Shown here piece by piece: positions 23,885-32,125 of a DNA stretch of 64,000 bases; position 1 is the stretch's first letter, and each line of letters opens with the position of its first letter. The position numbers and the translations under genes are program-made. Below the pieces are notes generated by a model. The model saw only the letters and a program-made list of their open reading frames with translations, ran no database searches and was not told the DNA's origin. Source of the stretch: Acanthaster planci (taxonomy: Eukaryota > Echinodermata > Asteroidea > Valvatida > Acanthasteridae); the NCBI RefSeq assembly GCF_001949145.1, contig NW_019091370.1, positions 1,285,101 to 1,349,100 of the forward strand, given 5' to 3'.

Positions 23885-26507
23885 GTACCGAATACACGAG
23901 AGTAAAGCTTTGAGTGTATCATCAGTCAGGAACATACATGTATTTGTCTCAGGCCGTGAAGTTTGTTGCACATTTACAATAACTTCCATTTCTTCCACTG
24001 TTGGGGTCCGCACAAAAGCCAGCCGTTTCCAACACCAACAACTGGTGCTTTATAGAAATTTACATTTTTCACTTGTCAAGCATGGTCTGCCAGCTGTCTT
24101 AAAGATGTTATCACAGCATATGTATCAGAGTACAGAAACCAGACTGTATACTTTAAACCAATCACATTGCAGCATGTGAGTATGACTAGACCAACAGCCC
24201 TTGGGCAACAAATTGCCATATATCCTATTTCGAGACAGATATTAAAGGAAGTTGACAGTGCCTCGGGACATCACAGGTCAGGCAGTCATAGGTCAATCTC
24301 ACATGTGTTTCCAAGCCAACATCCTTTCCGTTTCATCAACTGATTTAAACTGGAAATAGCTCGCTGAGCAGAAGTAACCTTAGTTGAAACAGGTGTTAAA
24401 GATGTTGAACAGGGCATGTTGACTTTTACATGGCTACCTCTGATGTGGTTCAGAACATGAGCATGATGAATAAAGTGGACATGACTCAGAAAGAAAATCA
24501 CTTAATCAATAAGGGGGGGGATGTACGAGCAGCGTACGCCCCACACTTCCTAGTCTCCGTGTGCGGTTTGCAGAAGTTGTGATTGAGGTTTGTGTGGGTA
24601 AGTATCCTGTGTCATCATCAATGTAGATCCACACATACTTAATTCTCAAAGGGCCACTCATCCAGCGTCCAGGGTAGGAGCCGATGATTGTGGGTACCGG
24701 GCTTGTTGCGGGAAGCAAGAAGAATGATGTATGAGCATCTGCGGCATCAGCCGACACGATTTCATGTATTGCTGCGGTGTGCCGTAACTCATGCTGCAAC
24801 CAGCCAGTCGAGTCATGATCATATTTTGAACCACTGCTTGCTAAGGGCCATTGCTCAAAATATACGACGTGTTTGATTTTTGCCATCTCTAGGCAGCTGC
24901 GTCATTGCCTCTCGTCATTGCAACTGATGTGTACTGTGTTGTTTCAAAGCCTTTTTAATCATGCAACGAGTATGGTCTTGTAGGCTGTTTACAAACTGAA
25001 GGCAAGAGAAATCAAAAGCCATATTTTAAACCTTTACTCTGTCTTAGGATTCTTACATATACATTGTATATATATCTGTTGAGACAATGGCTGAGGAGAT
25101 ATACAGTTGAATGTGGCTATAAAAACCTCCTGATATACAGAATCTTTGGCTATACATATACTTAACATTTTGCTCTGAATTTTACATCACGTTGCTGGAA
25201 CAATGCCAATTTTTTTTTGTTCTGAAATGCATCTCATGACATCAGTGTTTTCCTCGTTCTTAAATCCTGCTTGACTGCCTCCATCAGGCAAGGAGGACTC
25301 GACAATAAAACACCACAATGAAACACTAAGTATGAGGAAACTAAGCATTGACTATTCATGTTTCACTCATGTTTATTCATTGGCATGTGTCCATTTCAAA
25401 CTGAGCCACTGCACGGGGTCTCTACTGGTTGTGGTCCCATTCATTCAGTTGTCCGCGCAATTTCATTCACTCTGTGTAATCGTTTGATTCATTCTGCTTG
25501 GTCGTTGCTGTTTGTGGCAGATTTGTTGAAACATTTTAAGGTGTTTGGCAGAAGGGGAGAGTGTCTTCTTGCCAAAAAATGCATCTCGGTTGCAATTGTC
25601 CTAAAGATTAGGGATTGGTTCACTCACACAAACCTACAATCATACCAGTACCTGAATGTAATGTAGCAGAAGTGTCTTCTATGGCCAACAACTGTTTGTG
25701 CACGTGGCGTGATGTTTGCATAGAAATCAGTCCGCACACTCTACCAAAATGTCCCCTCACCTGTCTGCCATTTATGGGCCACAGAGTGCCCCCAGCAGAT
25801 AGCACGCACACAGGAAAAGCTGTCAAAGGACCTTCCAGCTGACCGCTGTCCATACCCAGTAACCTCAACAGAAATCACCATGGTAATCCTTACAATGGGA
25901 CAGTTCAGTGGGCAAACCGAATGAGGCATTTCTCTGTCGATTCAGTCGTGCCGTGAACATCGATGGTGAATTGTTTTTATTACGAACGATGGGACCGGAA
26001 CCACCTGCCAATTCTGCACAGCTGTAGGCACCCACTGGTTGGCCGTAGGAGTCCAAACAAAAGACGAAAGATAGTACAACCAACCTGTCTCTACCGACCG
26101 TTTATAAACCTAATGTTTGATTGGGCTGAACTACTTTTCTGAACATGATACTTTCTGTTTTGCACCACTTCACGGAGTCTCTCTGTATTATGCTGTCTGT
26201 ATTTGTAGAAAGTTTTTTTCTATCTATTTCTGTTTATTTGTTTTTGAAGCATGTTGTGAAAGTCTTGAAGCTCAACCTTTAGACATTATATCTCTTTATT
26301 TGGATCCTTTCAGCCAGTCTGTCATGTTGATTTGATTGTTGAGTTTCTAGAGGGCCACAAGTTGTCTGCATGCGGTTTGTGACAATGAATCCTTTCTTGT
26401 CTTCGAAATCAGCACTGTGGCATTTTAGCACCTCTTATTTTTTGTCACTTGTGGGGTCCAGTTTAAGCACTATACATGTATATATAACGGGTTTGCCCTT
26501 ACCCAAC

Positions 26508-26583
26508 GTACTCCCATTCGAGTGGTTAAGACATCTGCACTAGTAAGCAGGAGGTCGTGGGTTCGAGTCCCACCCGAGTAAGC
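26508..26583 (+). repeat. tRNA-derived (SINE-like) segment
   Basis: GAGTGGTTAAGAC matches the A box of Leu/Ser-type tRNAs and GGTTCGAGTCC is a perfect B box. The 5' acceptor arm (TACTCCC) does not pair properly with the 3' side (CCGAGTA), so it is a tRNA relic rather than a working tRNA gene. Confidence 0.7.
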
Positions 26584-26586
26584 TTG

Positions 26587-26670
26587 NNNNNNNNNNNNNN
26601 NNNNNNNNNNNNNNNNNNNNNNNNNNNNNNNNNNNNNNNNNNNNNNNNNNNNNNNNNNNNNNNNNNNNNN
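26587..26670. other. Assembly gap (84 N)
   Basis: Unknown bases interrupt the TIR-bounded element, so its true length is not known. Confidence 0.99.
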
Positions 26671-27034
26671 ATATACGTTGGGTAAGGGCAAACCCGTTAT
26701 ATATAATTAACATCTCCCCAACGCAAAAATACATCTTGAAAACTATACATGTAGTTATGCAGAGTGAAATTGGTAAGCGCTCTGAGTTGGGCTTTGGTCT
26801 GTCAGTTTTAATAGTGTACCTTACATGTGTGTTTACTTGTACACGTAGCTGTCTGCTTGAATGTCCTGCACTGCTGCAGTACACATGGGGTTGGTTGTGG
26901 GTTCCAGTCCCGTCTGGGTAGGCTTGAAGAATTTAATTGCGTCCAGTTACAGAGAGCTGAGTATAGAGTCCCATCACTTGGGCTGAGATCAGCGTCTCAC
27001 AGGAATTAACATTTACCTTTATTCATCACCGCAG

Positions 27035-27192
27035 GTAAAGCAGACATCCAGTATCGATTGGACAGCGCCATGCACGATGTCAATGACATGTACCTGCTGT
27101 TGGAGGAGCAAGAGAAGAACGCCGTCCGGGGAGGCATGATTGAGGAGAGGAGCCGCTTCTGCATGCTCATCAACTGCTTCAAACCAGTCGTG
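27035..27192 (+). CDS. MTSS1: MTSS1-like exon D: IMD C-terminal helix
   Basis: The acceptor is TCATCACCGCAG and the donor GTGAGC at 27193. The exon completes a Gly codon and encodes 52 more residues, including QYRLDSAMHDVNDMYLLLEE and MIEERSRFCMLINCFKPVV. Vertebrate counterparts are 'LDSALQDVNDKYLLLEE' and 'IEERGRFCTFISMLRPVI'. The EER-RFC signature is widely shared by IMD proteins, including the IRSp53 branch. The exon ends in phase 0. A degenerate tandem duplication (27246-27484) starts 53 bp after the donor. Confidence 0.97.
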
Positions 27193-27245
27193 GTGAGCAA
27201 AAGCCGTGTCCCAATCACATGGCTGCGGCTGGGAATGAGACTAAA

Positions 27246-27484
27246 CCGGCAACCAGAATTAGAAGCCCTTACAATAGTGGCATCTCTTTGGATTATAGAT
27301 TGGCTATGGATCCCAGGAGAAATCCTGGAAAAAAGTTGTAAAGGAAAGTCATCGAAAACCGGGAACCAGAATTAGAAGCCATTACAATACTATAGTGGCA
27401 TATCTTTGGATTATAGGTAGGCTATGGTTCCCAGGAGAAATCTTGGAAAACCTAGAAAACTGTCGTAAAGGAAAGTCATTGAAA
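27246..27484. repeat. Tandem duplication, two copies of about 113-125 bp
   Basis: CCGG(C/G)AACCAGAATTAGAAGCC begins each unit (27246 and 27359). Each then runs through TCTTTGGATTATAG and CCCAGGAGAAATC to AAAGGAAAGTCAT. The second copy has small insertions. It lies just after exon D of the MTSS1-like gene. Confidence 0.85.
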
Positions 27485-27780
27485 CTTGGGGGAAAATGCG
27501 GTGTCCTGGAGTCCTGTTAGAGGAAGAATTTCGTTGAAAGTCATTGAAATCAAGATCATGTAAGGGTTCTTTTTAATGAGATAATGGAATGATGTGAATA
27601 TACAGGCTCTCCTGGTAGTCTACAGTCGTGGCTGTGGCAGTCCTCCAGTTCAAAAACCCCAAACTATTTTAACTTTCCTCTGCAAACTGGTATTAAACGT
27701 CAGGCAAATTGTCACCTTTTGTTCCTGAAAGTCCTTGAAAAGCTATGGAATTTAGTTTTCAAATTTCTGCAAGAACCCTG
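27430..27780 (+). repeat. Old dispersed repeat, copy 2
   Basis: Collinear with 3180-3560 (same strand), overlapping the end of the tandem duplication. Shared blocks include TTGAAATCAAGATCA and TGGCAGTCCTCC. Confidence 0.65.
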
Positions 27781-28029
27781 ATAGGCACTATGTTTTGATG
27801 TATCACTCGTCTGTTAGGAAAATAGGCATTATATTGGTGAAAAAATTTAAGGGTGCCTTTTTTTTTACATTGGGAAGATTGTTTTAATAAACCCCAAAGT
27901 GGCCATGGTGCCTTGCGACTCAGTTGTTAGGTTGGGTCAGGTATAAGATTTAATAGTGATGGTTTTTGGAGACATGACCCACGTTACAAATCAGAAGTGC
28001 AGGTGTACTTCTCTTTCACATTTGTTTAG

Positions 28030-28182
28030 GATGAGGAGATATCGATGTTATCCGAGGTGACACGTCTCGAGTCAGTCCTCGGTGAACTGGTGGAGCACAG
28101 CAAGGACCCCTACATCTTGCCCCCCTCCAGCGAACAGGTCATCATGGACATTAAGGGTCAAGAGATCAAGTTGGCGTACCAG
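28030..28182 (+). CDS. MTSS1: MTSS1-like exon E: end of IMD domain
   Basis: The acceptor is CACATTTGTTTAG and the donor GTGTGT at 28183. It encodes 51 codons in phase 0, beginning DEEISMLSEVTRLESVLGEL and ending SSEQVIMDIKG then QEIKLAYQ. Vertebrate MTSS1 has 'EEEISMLGEITHLQTI' and 'SSEQVILDLKGSDYSWSYQ' here, so this closes the I-BAR domain. The frame stays open through the donor for a further 57 codons, so intron retention would give a different C-terminus (see findings). An intron with TGAGTCTTCACTC-type repeats follows at once. Confidence 0.96.
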
Positions 28183-28215
28183 GTGTGTGAGAAACTGCCT
28201 CAAATTGCTACTCAG

Positions 28216-28345
28216 AGTTTTGAGTCCTCACTCAGTGTTGAGTCTTCATTCAGAGTGAGTCTTCACTCGGTGTTTGAGTCTTCAATCGGAGTTGGAGTCT
28301 TCACTCAGTTTGAGTCTTCACTTTGGGTCAGATTTGAGTCTGGCT
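28216..28345 (+). repeat. Degenerate TGAGTCTTCACTC array
   Basis: About seven units of roughly 17-21 bp with the core GAGTCTTCACTC or GAGTCTTCA(T/A)TC, starting about 34 bp after the exon E donor. It stays open in the exon E frame. Confidence 0.8.
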
Positions 28346-28552
28346 TGAGTTAGACTGTGAGTAACAAAATGTATTTCTCAAGCTGGACTCAAATAACAAT
28401 GAATGGAAACCTGAACTAGCTCATGATTTGTGAAATTGAGTATTGTCCACATTGTAAAATACTTCCATGAGATGTCTTTGAGAATGTCTCCTGTTTGATC
28501 AAATATTTTCTCTTTATGTATCTAATGAAGCTTTTATTTCGGTTCTCCACAG

Positions 28553-28828
28553 ACACCCCCAGGTTCCCCCTCACCCTCGTCTGGTTCCCGGAAGTCTAGT
28601 ATGTGCAGTCTGAGCAGCATGACCAGCTCAGACTCGCGTTCCAGCAGCTCCACCAACTCCCACTCCCCCGGGGCCAACTTTGTCCGTCACCGCAGCCTAT
28701 CGCAGCCCAACAGCGCCTACCGCCTCTCCAGCGTCTCCTCTCAGGATTCTGGCTTCACCTCCCAGGACATGCTGTTCCCGGCCCAGCCTGGCACCCCACC
28801 TCAGACGGTGCCCGAAGAGACGGCGCAG
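28553..28828 (+). CDS. MTSS1: MTSS1-like exon F: Ser-rich linker after the IMD
   Basis: The acceptor is CGGTTCTCCACAG and the donor GTTGGT at 28829. The exon has 92 codons in phase 0. It opens TPPGSPSPSSGSRKSSMCS, continues with SSDSRSSSSTNSHSPG, and has YRLSSVSSQDSGFTSQD near its end. Vertebrate MTSS1 has 'RKSSVCS', 'SSDSRSSGSHSHSPS' and 'RLSSVSSHDSGFISQD' in the same order. This segment is predicted to be disordered and rich in candidate phosphosites; 'DSGFxS' resembles a phosphodegron-type motif (inference). The exon is strikingly GC-rich compared with the flanking introns. Confidence 0.96.
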
Positions 28829-29592
28829 GTTGGTGGTAATCTTCAGGCTTTGTCCCTGGAGTTATGGCTGCGGTTGGAGATAGCGCACATGCGGTTGATA
28901 CACACACATATAGTGCCACTAGCCACAGCCAATAGGGTCGTATTTCTGTTAACAACTTTTTGGATAGATTTGAAACAACAAATTTTTGATACGTGTAGAT
29001 TGAGATATTCCATGCAGTAGATAGAAGAAGGGATTAATTAAAGCTTCTAATTGAAATTTATGTACGAAATCTTCTTCCCTGACAAACAAACATCCACTTC
29101 CCACAATGCACTGAGAAAATGGCCTTTCCATGGCAATCTGTCCGTAGTGCACTATATTGTGAACCACTTGAACTGATTTGGACACGGCCTTACTTTCAAG
29201 CGATGCACTTCTGTACATTATTAACCTCAACCTTTTGGGCATTTTTTTTTCAAAGAACCTTCCTTCAGCTAAAAAGCCAAATCTGTTCAACTTTCAAACA
29301 GCTCTTTCTCTGAGCTTCTACCTAATTAGGACATTAAGCCTGTTGCAAGGTTTCTGTGTTCGAGTCACATTCACAAAAGTCCATTACAATGTAGACATTG
29401 AAGTACTGGCTGAACAGATCTTATTATGCAGTTCTGTAGAACGACTCCTGTAAGAATCTCTATCATCTTATTGCCATATTTTTTCTATTATCCATTGTTT
29501 TTTGTTCTCAATTTTTTTGACAAAGATTTGCCTCAACCCTTATTGATACTATCCGCCCAAACCCAGCCACCTGTTTTTTTTTCCACCTGTAG

Positions 29593-29935
29593 CAACGACT
29601 CTTGCACTGTGCCTCCACCCCCTATGAGCTGGAGCACCAGTCTTCCAGCGAGTGCAGCACGCCCTCCTCCCCAACTCCACCCCCAACCGCCTCCCAGTTC
29701 ACCATCCCGCCTTCCCAGGCACCGCCCCCGCCCAGCTGGCTAGTCAACTTCAGCCAGTCGGAGAAGCTGCAGCGGCCCAAGAGCATCCCCACCCCCCTGG
29801 TGCCGTCAGGGACCCGCCCCCCGCCGCCGCCAGTCGCCGATAAGCCCTTGGTGTCTCCCAAGCCCAAGACGGGCGATGCCAAGGCCGGCAGTACGCCCTT
29901 CGTGCCTGACTTCAACACGCCCCAGTCCAACCAAA
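29593..29935 (+). CDS. MTSS1: MTSS1-like exon G: Pro-rich segment
   Basis: The acceptor is TTTTTCCACCTGTAG and the donor GTAAGC at 29936; 114 codons plus one base. It begins QRLLHCASTPYELEHQSS, passes through a Ser/Thr/Pro stretch (TPSSPTPPPTASQ, PPSQAPPPPSWLVNF), then IPTPLVPSGTRPPPPPV and PLVSPKPKTGD. Alignment to vertebrate MTSS1 is weak, but frame, phase and position between conserved exons F and I support it. The PPPPP and PxxP runs are of the kind bound by SH3, EVH1 or WW domains (inference). Strong C-rich codon use sets it apart from surrounding intron sequence. Confidence 0.92.
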
Positions 29936-30556
29936 GTAAGCTTCAACTCATAAAAACTTGTGGATTATGATTTCGTGATAAAAATATTTCAAGCGCTGTG
30001 TGGTGTTTATTTTCAAAAAGTCAGGCTACTTCTCGATTATCATCTCAACATTGTAAGGCCAGTTAGAAGAGTAAACTTGTGTTGTGTCTCTGTCCAATTC
30101 CTGCTTTTAGATCTGCAATTTAGAAACAGGTTTTTGTCGGATGACCGTGGATTTTTTTTGCAGATGGAAGGGGTTTTGTTATGTAATAGATCATTTTCCA
30201 AGATCCTGTAGAGAGATGAAGACAGAGCAGAGACATTTCGTGCAGTATGGCGGAGTCACACGGACTGAGGCTGATAACTTACTGTATTGATGAATGGATG
30301 CTCAGATCCCGAAATGCACTCAATGTGATCTGTTTATGTGTGGACCCACTGAGTTCGGTGTCTATTTTTTTTACTGAACTTAGAATTCTCTGGGTTTTTT
30401 TTCCACCAAAATTATATTGAAACAAATGAGGATCAAACTTTGTGTGGAAAATGGACAAGTAAGATCTAGAGAAACTAACTTCCCGCTTTGGGACCTTTTG
30501 GTGAAGAAATCAGTGGATGTGCTTGATAACTGCATTGACTCCTGTTTGCTTGACAG

Positions 30557-30654
30557 TCGTGCCTCGTCCCCTGTGTGCCAGTGGACAACCGTTGTCAAAC
30601 GCTGACCTTTACAGACAGAGAAGCGCCACGCTACCGGCGAGAAGGCACACACAC
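30557..30654 (+). CDS. MTSS1: MTSS1-like exon H: short linker exon
   Basis: The acceptor is GTTTGCTTGACAG and the donor GTGAGT at 30655. Two bases complete an Ile codon and 32 more codons follow, including VPRPLCASGQPLSNADLYR and QRSATLPARRHTH. No clear vertebrate counterpart is visible; 'RSATLP' is a basic Ser/Thr site of the sort common in this linker (inference). Support comes from splice sites, frame continuity with exons G and I, and codon content different from the intron. It could be alternatively spliced, although its 98-bp length is not a multiple of three, so skipping it alone would shift frame. Confidence 0.82.
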
Positions 30655-30976
30655 GTGAGTAGGGTAGTCACAAAAAACCAATATATGATATTGACAGTGG
30701 TCCAAACATAAGAACTCAACTACATAATTTGCAAGAGGTTAATGTTAAAATTGCACCAGCACTGAATTCACTGTGAAATGATTTTCGTCTGCCATGCCGT
30801 CATTTTAGAGGCTTTCAACTCGGGACAGATTCCATAAGAGTTAAGCCAAAAGGCACAGATGGAGACAAATCCAACATTTTGGGAAGCCCCACTCATTTCT
30901 GAATCAATTTACGAGCATGGAGACATTGCCCGAAACGCTTTGTATGAATTTCGTGTCGCTGTCACTATTTTGGCAG

Positions 30977-31112
30977 AGCTCAATGCCGTCAGCACTGTAC
31001 TCCCTGGATTCCGACGGCACAACCAGCAGCCATGGATCGCTCAGCACCTCCAGTGGCTACAGTACCCAGTCCACCACGGGGACCAACTCTGACGAAATGC
31101 TGACGTTGCAAG
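30977..31112 (+). CDS. MTSS1: MTSS1-like exon I: SSGYSTQ motif
   Basis: The acceptor is CTATTTTGGCAG and the donor GTTTGT at 31113; 45 codons plus one base. It reads SSMPSALYSLDSDGTTSSH, then GSLSTSSGYSTQSTTGTNSD, then EMLTLQ. Vertebrate MTSS1 has 'DSLQCSSGYSTQTTTPCCSED' here, so SSGYSTQ(S/T)TT is the anchor that confirms the exon. The role of the motif is not certain from sequence; it is Ser/Thr-rich and likely phosphorylated. The following intron holds the 30-bp minisatellite. Confidence 0.94.
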
Positions 31113-31257
31113 GTTTGTACCTGACCACAGCTTGGCTTGACCTCAAGAGTTCCACGGTCTCTTGCACAGCATTGAACTAATCTCTGATGACGGAGGCGAG
31201 AGCTGTGAAATGGCATCGTCTGTAGGGGGCCCCAAAACAGCATTAGTAAGAACAAAT

Positions 31258-31912
31258 TTGCAGTAGTATCCATAGGCGAGGGCCAATTTGCAGCAGTATC
31301 CATAGGCGAGGGCCAATTTGCAACAGTATCCATAGGCGAGGGCCAATTTGCAACAGTATCCATAGGCGAGGGCCAATTTGCAGTAGTATCCATAGGCGAG
31401 GGCCAATTTGCAGTAGTATCCATAGGCGAGGGCCAATTTGCANCAGTATCCATAGGCAAGAGTGAATTTGCAATAGTATCCATAGGCGAGGGCCAATTTG
31501 CAGTAGTATCCATAGGCGAGGGCCAATTTGCAACACTATCCATAGGCGAGGGCCAATTTGCAACAGTATCCATAGGCGAGGGCCAATTTGCAACAGTATC
31601 CATAGGCGAGTGCCAATTTGCAACACTATCTATAGGCGAGGGCCAATTTGTAACACTATCCATAGGCAATGATGAATTTGCAGTAGTATCCATAGGCGAG
31701 GGCCAATTTGCAACAGTAGTATCCATAGGTGAGGGCCAATTTGCAACAGCATCTATAGGTGAGGGCCAATTTGCAGTACTATCCATATGCAATGACGAAG
31801 TTGCAGTAGTATCCATTGCCGAGGGCCATTTTGCAATATTTTTCACAGGGCATGGGATCCAACAGTGTCCATAGAGACGGGCCAATTTGCAATAGTATCC
31901 ATGGGCAAGGGC
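31258..31912. repeat. 30-bp minisatellite, about 22 units
   Basis: The unit is GTATCCATAGGCGAGGGCCA then ATTTGCA(A/G)(C/T)A. The first twelve or so units are nearly identical; from about 31660 they become diverged and vary in length. A single n lies at 31443. It is in the intron between exons I and J of the MTSS1-like gene. Because the unit is a multiple of three and lacks stops on the minus strand, it creates a false 310-codon ORF there. Confidence 0.95.
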
Positions 31913-32125
31913 CAGTTTCACAGAGTTGTTCAGTTCAAAAGTTTGCTGATCTCAGAAGAATTTTTGCTCGGCAAAAAACTAGGTTACCAGCCAAAAGGTT
32001 ACTTTATGTATGGGGTTCATAACTGATGCTGTGCCAGTTTTGCTAAGCACATTAGAGGAGTCCATACCCGAAGATAAACAGTTAAACGATATTCACTCTT
32101 CGTGATTCTTGTCTGTTTGTGGCAG

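Larger units (their letters stand above)
26479..26705. mobile_element. TIR-bounded composite element with tRNA-like core, gapped
   Basis: The left end TATATATAACGGGTTTGCCC (continuing TTACCCAACGTA) and the right end (the reverse complement, 26671-26705) form an inverted repeat of about 32 bp. Inside, 26508-26583 is tRNA-like: an A-box-like GAGTGGTTAAGAC and a B-box GGTTCGAGTCC at 26560-26570. The rest is an 84-base N gap. A matching left terminus recurs at 53041. Confidence 0.75.
19732..27034 (+). other. MTSS1-like introns A-B, B-C and C-D (exons B and C excluded)
   Basis: These three introns (19732-20894, 20987-23809, 23885-27034) hold no supportable gene. They contain foldback elements at 19915-19994, 20378-20650 and 23444-23639, a perfect 14-bp hairpin at 23369-23400, and the tRNA-like composite element with an N gap at 26479-26705. 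Overlapping opposite-strand ORFs of 165 and 187 codons at 21186-21771 have no recognisable domain and are treated as chance. Confidence 0.75.
27193..32125 (+). other. MTSS1-like introns between exons D and J (exons excluded)
   Basis: Introns 27193-28029, 28183-28552, 28829-29592, 29936-30556, 30655-30976 and 31113-32125 are short compared with the 5' ones. They carry a tandem duplication (27246-27484), an old dispersed repeat (27430-27780), a TGAGTCTTCACTC degenerate array (28216-28345) and the 30-bp minisatellite (31258-31912). I see nothing else supportable in them. Confidence 0.75.

Noticed and set aside
26508-26583. Functional tRNA gene
   Set aside because: Good A and B boxes, but the acceptor stem does not pair and there is no variable arm for a Leu/Ser type; it is inside a repeat element.
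31258-31912. CRISPR-like regular repeats
   Set aside because: The units abut with no unique spacers, and the DNA is an intron of an animal gene.
30989-31921. 310-codon minus-strand ORF, and two 127-codon ones, near the MTSS1-like 3' end
   Set aside because: They are the 30-bp minisatellite read in stop-free frames; the products are simple repeats (for example of an NWPSPMDT type) and run into exon I antisense.
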